Shown: positions 5,998-6,208 of the stretch, in pieces | How the letters are laid out: each line of letters begins with the position of its first letter | Position numbering within the stretch: position 1 is the first letter of the stretch | NCBI GenBank assembly: GCA_031285605.1 | Contig: JAITVW010000129.1 | Coordinates: forward strand, 1-6,208 | From: Fusobacteriales bacterium | Lineage (GTDB): Bacteria; Fusobacteriota; Fusobacteriia; Fusobacteriales; Leptotrichiaceae | DNA length: 6,208 nucleotides | Reading direction: 5' to 3' | Notes under the pieces: generated by a model | Told to the model about the DNA's origin: nothing | The model's database searches: none | The model's input: the letters and a program-made list of their open reading frames with translations, nothing else | Translations under genes and position numbers: made by a program

Positions 5998-6026
5998 ATT
6001 ATATGAAAAATTTTTTTCAATGTCAA
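5998..6026 (-). promoter_or_regulatory. consensus sigma-70/sigma-A promoter of the sor operon
   Basis: On the minus strand a perfect -35 TTGACA (6026-6021) and a perfect -10 TATAAT (6003-5998) are separated by exactly 17 bases. Transcription should start near 5990-5991, leaving a leader of about 45 bases. The spacer contains an inverted repeat TGAAAAA/TTTTTCA (6004-6019) that occupies nearly all of it. Such an ideal promoter on a substrate-specific operon suggests control mainly by repression. The repeats on either side are candidate sites. Confidence 0.85.
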
Positions 6027-6034
6027 CTATATTT

Positions 6035-6068
6035 TTTCGGAAAAATACTTTCGGACAAAACAAATACT
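6035..6068 (-). repeat. direct repeats AGTATTT...TCCGAAA upstream of the sor -35 box
   Basis: On the minus strand TCCGAAA occurs at 6055-6049 and 6041-6035. Each copy is preceded by AGTATTT (6068-6062) or AGTATTT (6049-6043), so the whole two-part unit is repeated. The proximal copy ends eight bases upstream of the -35 box, a usual place for an activator. The regulator is unknown. A SorC-type sugar-phosphate-responsive regulator is the natural candidate, but none is encoded in the window. Confidence 0.4.
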
Positions 6069-6208
6069 ATGAACCGCTTATAAAGACTGATAAAACTCAA
6101 AAATATCAGGATTTCATGTTATTATATTCGTTATTATAAGATTTATTTTCTCTCCGATTATTTTTAAATCTCTATGTTCCATCCGGTTTATTTTCATATT
6201 TTCAAATC
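6069..6208. other. AT-rich spacer upstream of the sor promoter region
   Basis: I see no convincing gene here. A minus-strand frame is open from the window edge to a TGA at 6114-6116 (about 30 codons). It is too short in such AT-rich DNA to call. A weak 6-bp stem CTGATA/TATCAG (6087-6092 with 6104-6109) with an 11-base loop follows that stop, without a strong U-tract. If the frame is the end of an upstream gene, this hairpin could be a poor terminator. Confidence 0.45.

Overview
The window is a low-GC bacterial locus. Coding DNA is moderately AT-rich and spacers are very AT-rich, with A-tracts and textbook sigma-70/sigma-A promoters. Shine-Dalgarno sites are strong (AAGGAGG type) and stops are TAA or TAG. 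This fits a fermentative, PTS-rich member of the Fusobacteriota (Leptotrichiaceae/Sebaldella-like) or low-GC Firmicutes. I cannot decide the taxon from sequence alone.

Layout, left to right. Positions 1-347 are AT-rich spacer with no gene I can support. A near-consensus promoter (348-377, + strand) drives a short flavodoxin-family gene (469-957, +). A bidirectional intrinsic terminator (959-992) separates it from the convergent operon. Positions 1039-5946 hold six minus-strand genes, transcribed right to left: SDR sorbitol-6-phosphate 2-dehydrogenase (sorD), PTS EIIA (sorF), EIIB (sorB), EIIC (sorA), EIID (sorM) and zinc-type L-sorbose-1-phosphate reductase (sorE). This is the order of the Klebsiella sor operon without its first gene, the regulator sorC. 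A perfect-consensus promoter (5998-6026) lies just upstream of sorD. It is bracketed by direct repeats that look like operator sites. The last 140 bases hold no convincing gene.

How the genes work together. The mannose/sorbose-family PTS (EIIA, EIIB, membrane EIIC-EIID) imports L-sorbose and phosphorylates it to L-sorbose-1-phosphate. SorE reduces this to D-glucitol-6-phosphate. SorD oxidises that to D-fructose-6-phosphate, which enters glycolysis. The two dehydrogenases offset each other's redox cost. sorD-sorF-sorB-sorA are tightly packed and probably translationally coupled. A 271-base gap containing a long sense-strand RNA hairpin then separates EIIC from EIID.

The gene content matches a known system. 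The least explained parts are non-coding: the structured EIIC-EIID gap, the repeat sets at the sor promoter, and the palindromes at the flavodoxin promoter. I see no evidence of a wholly new system.
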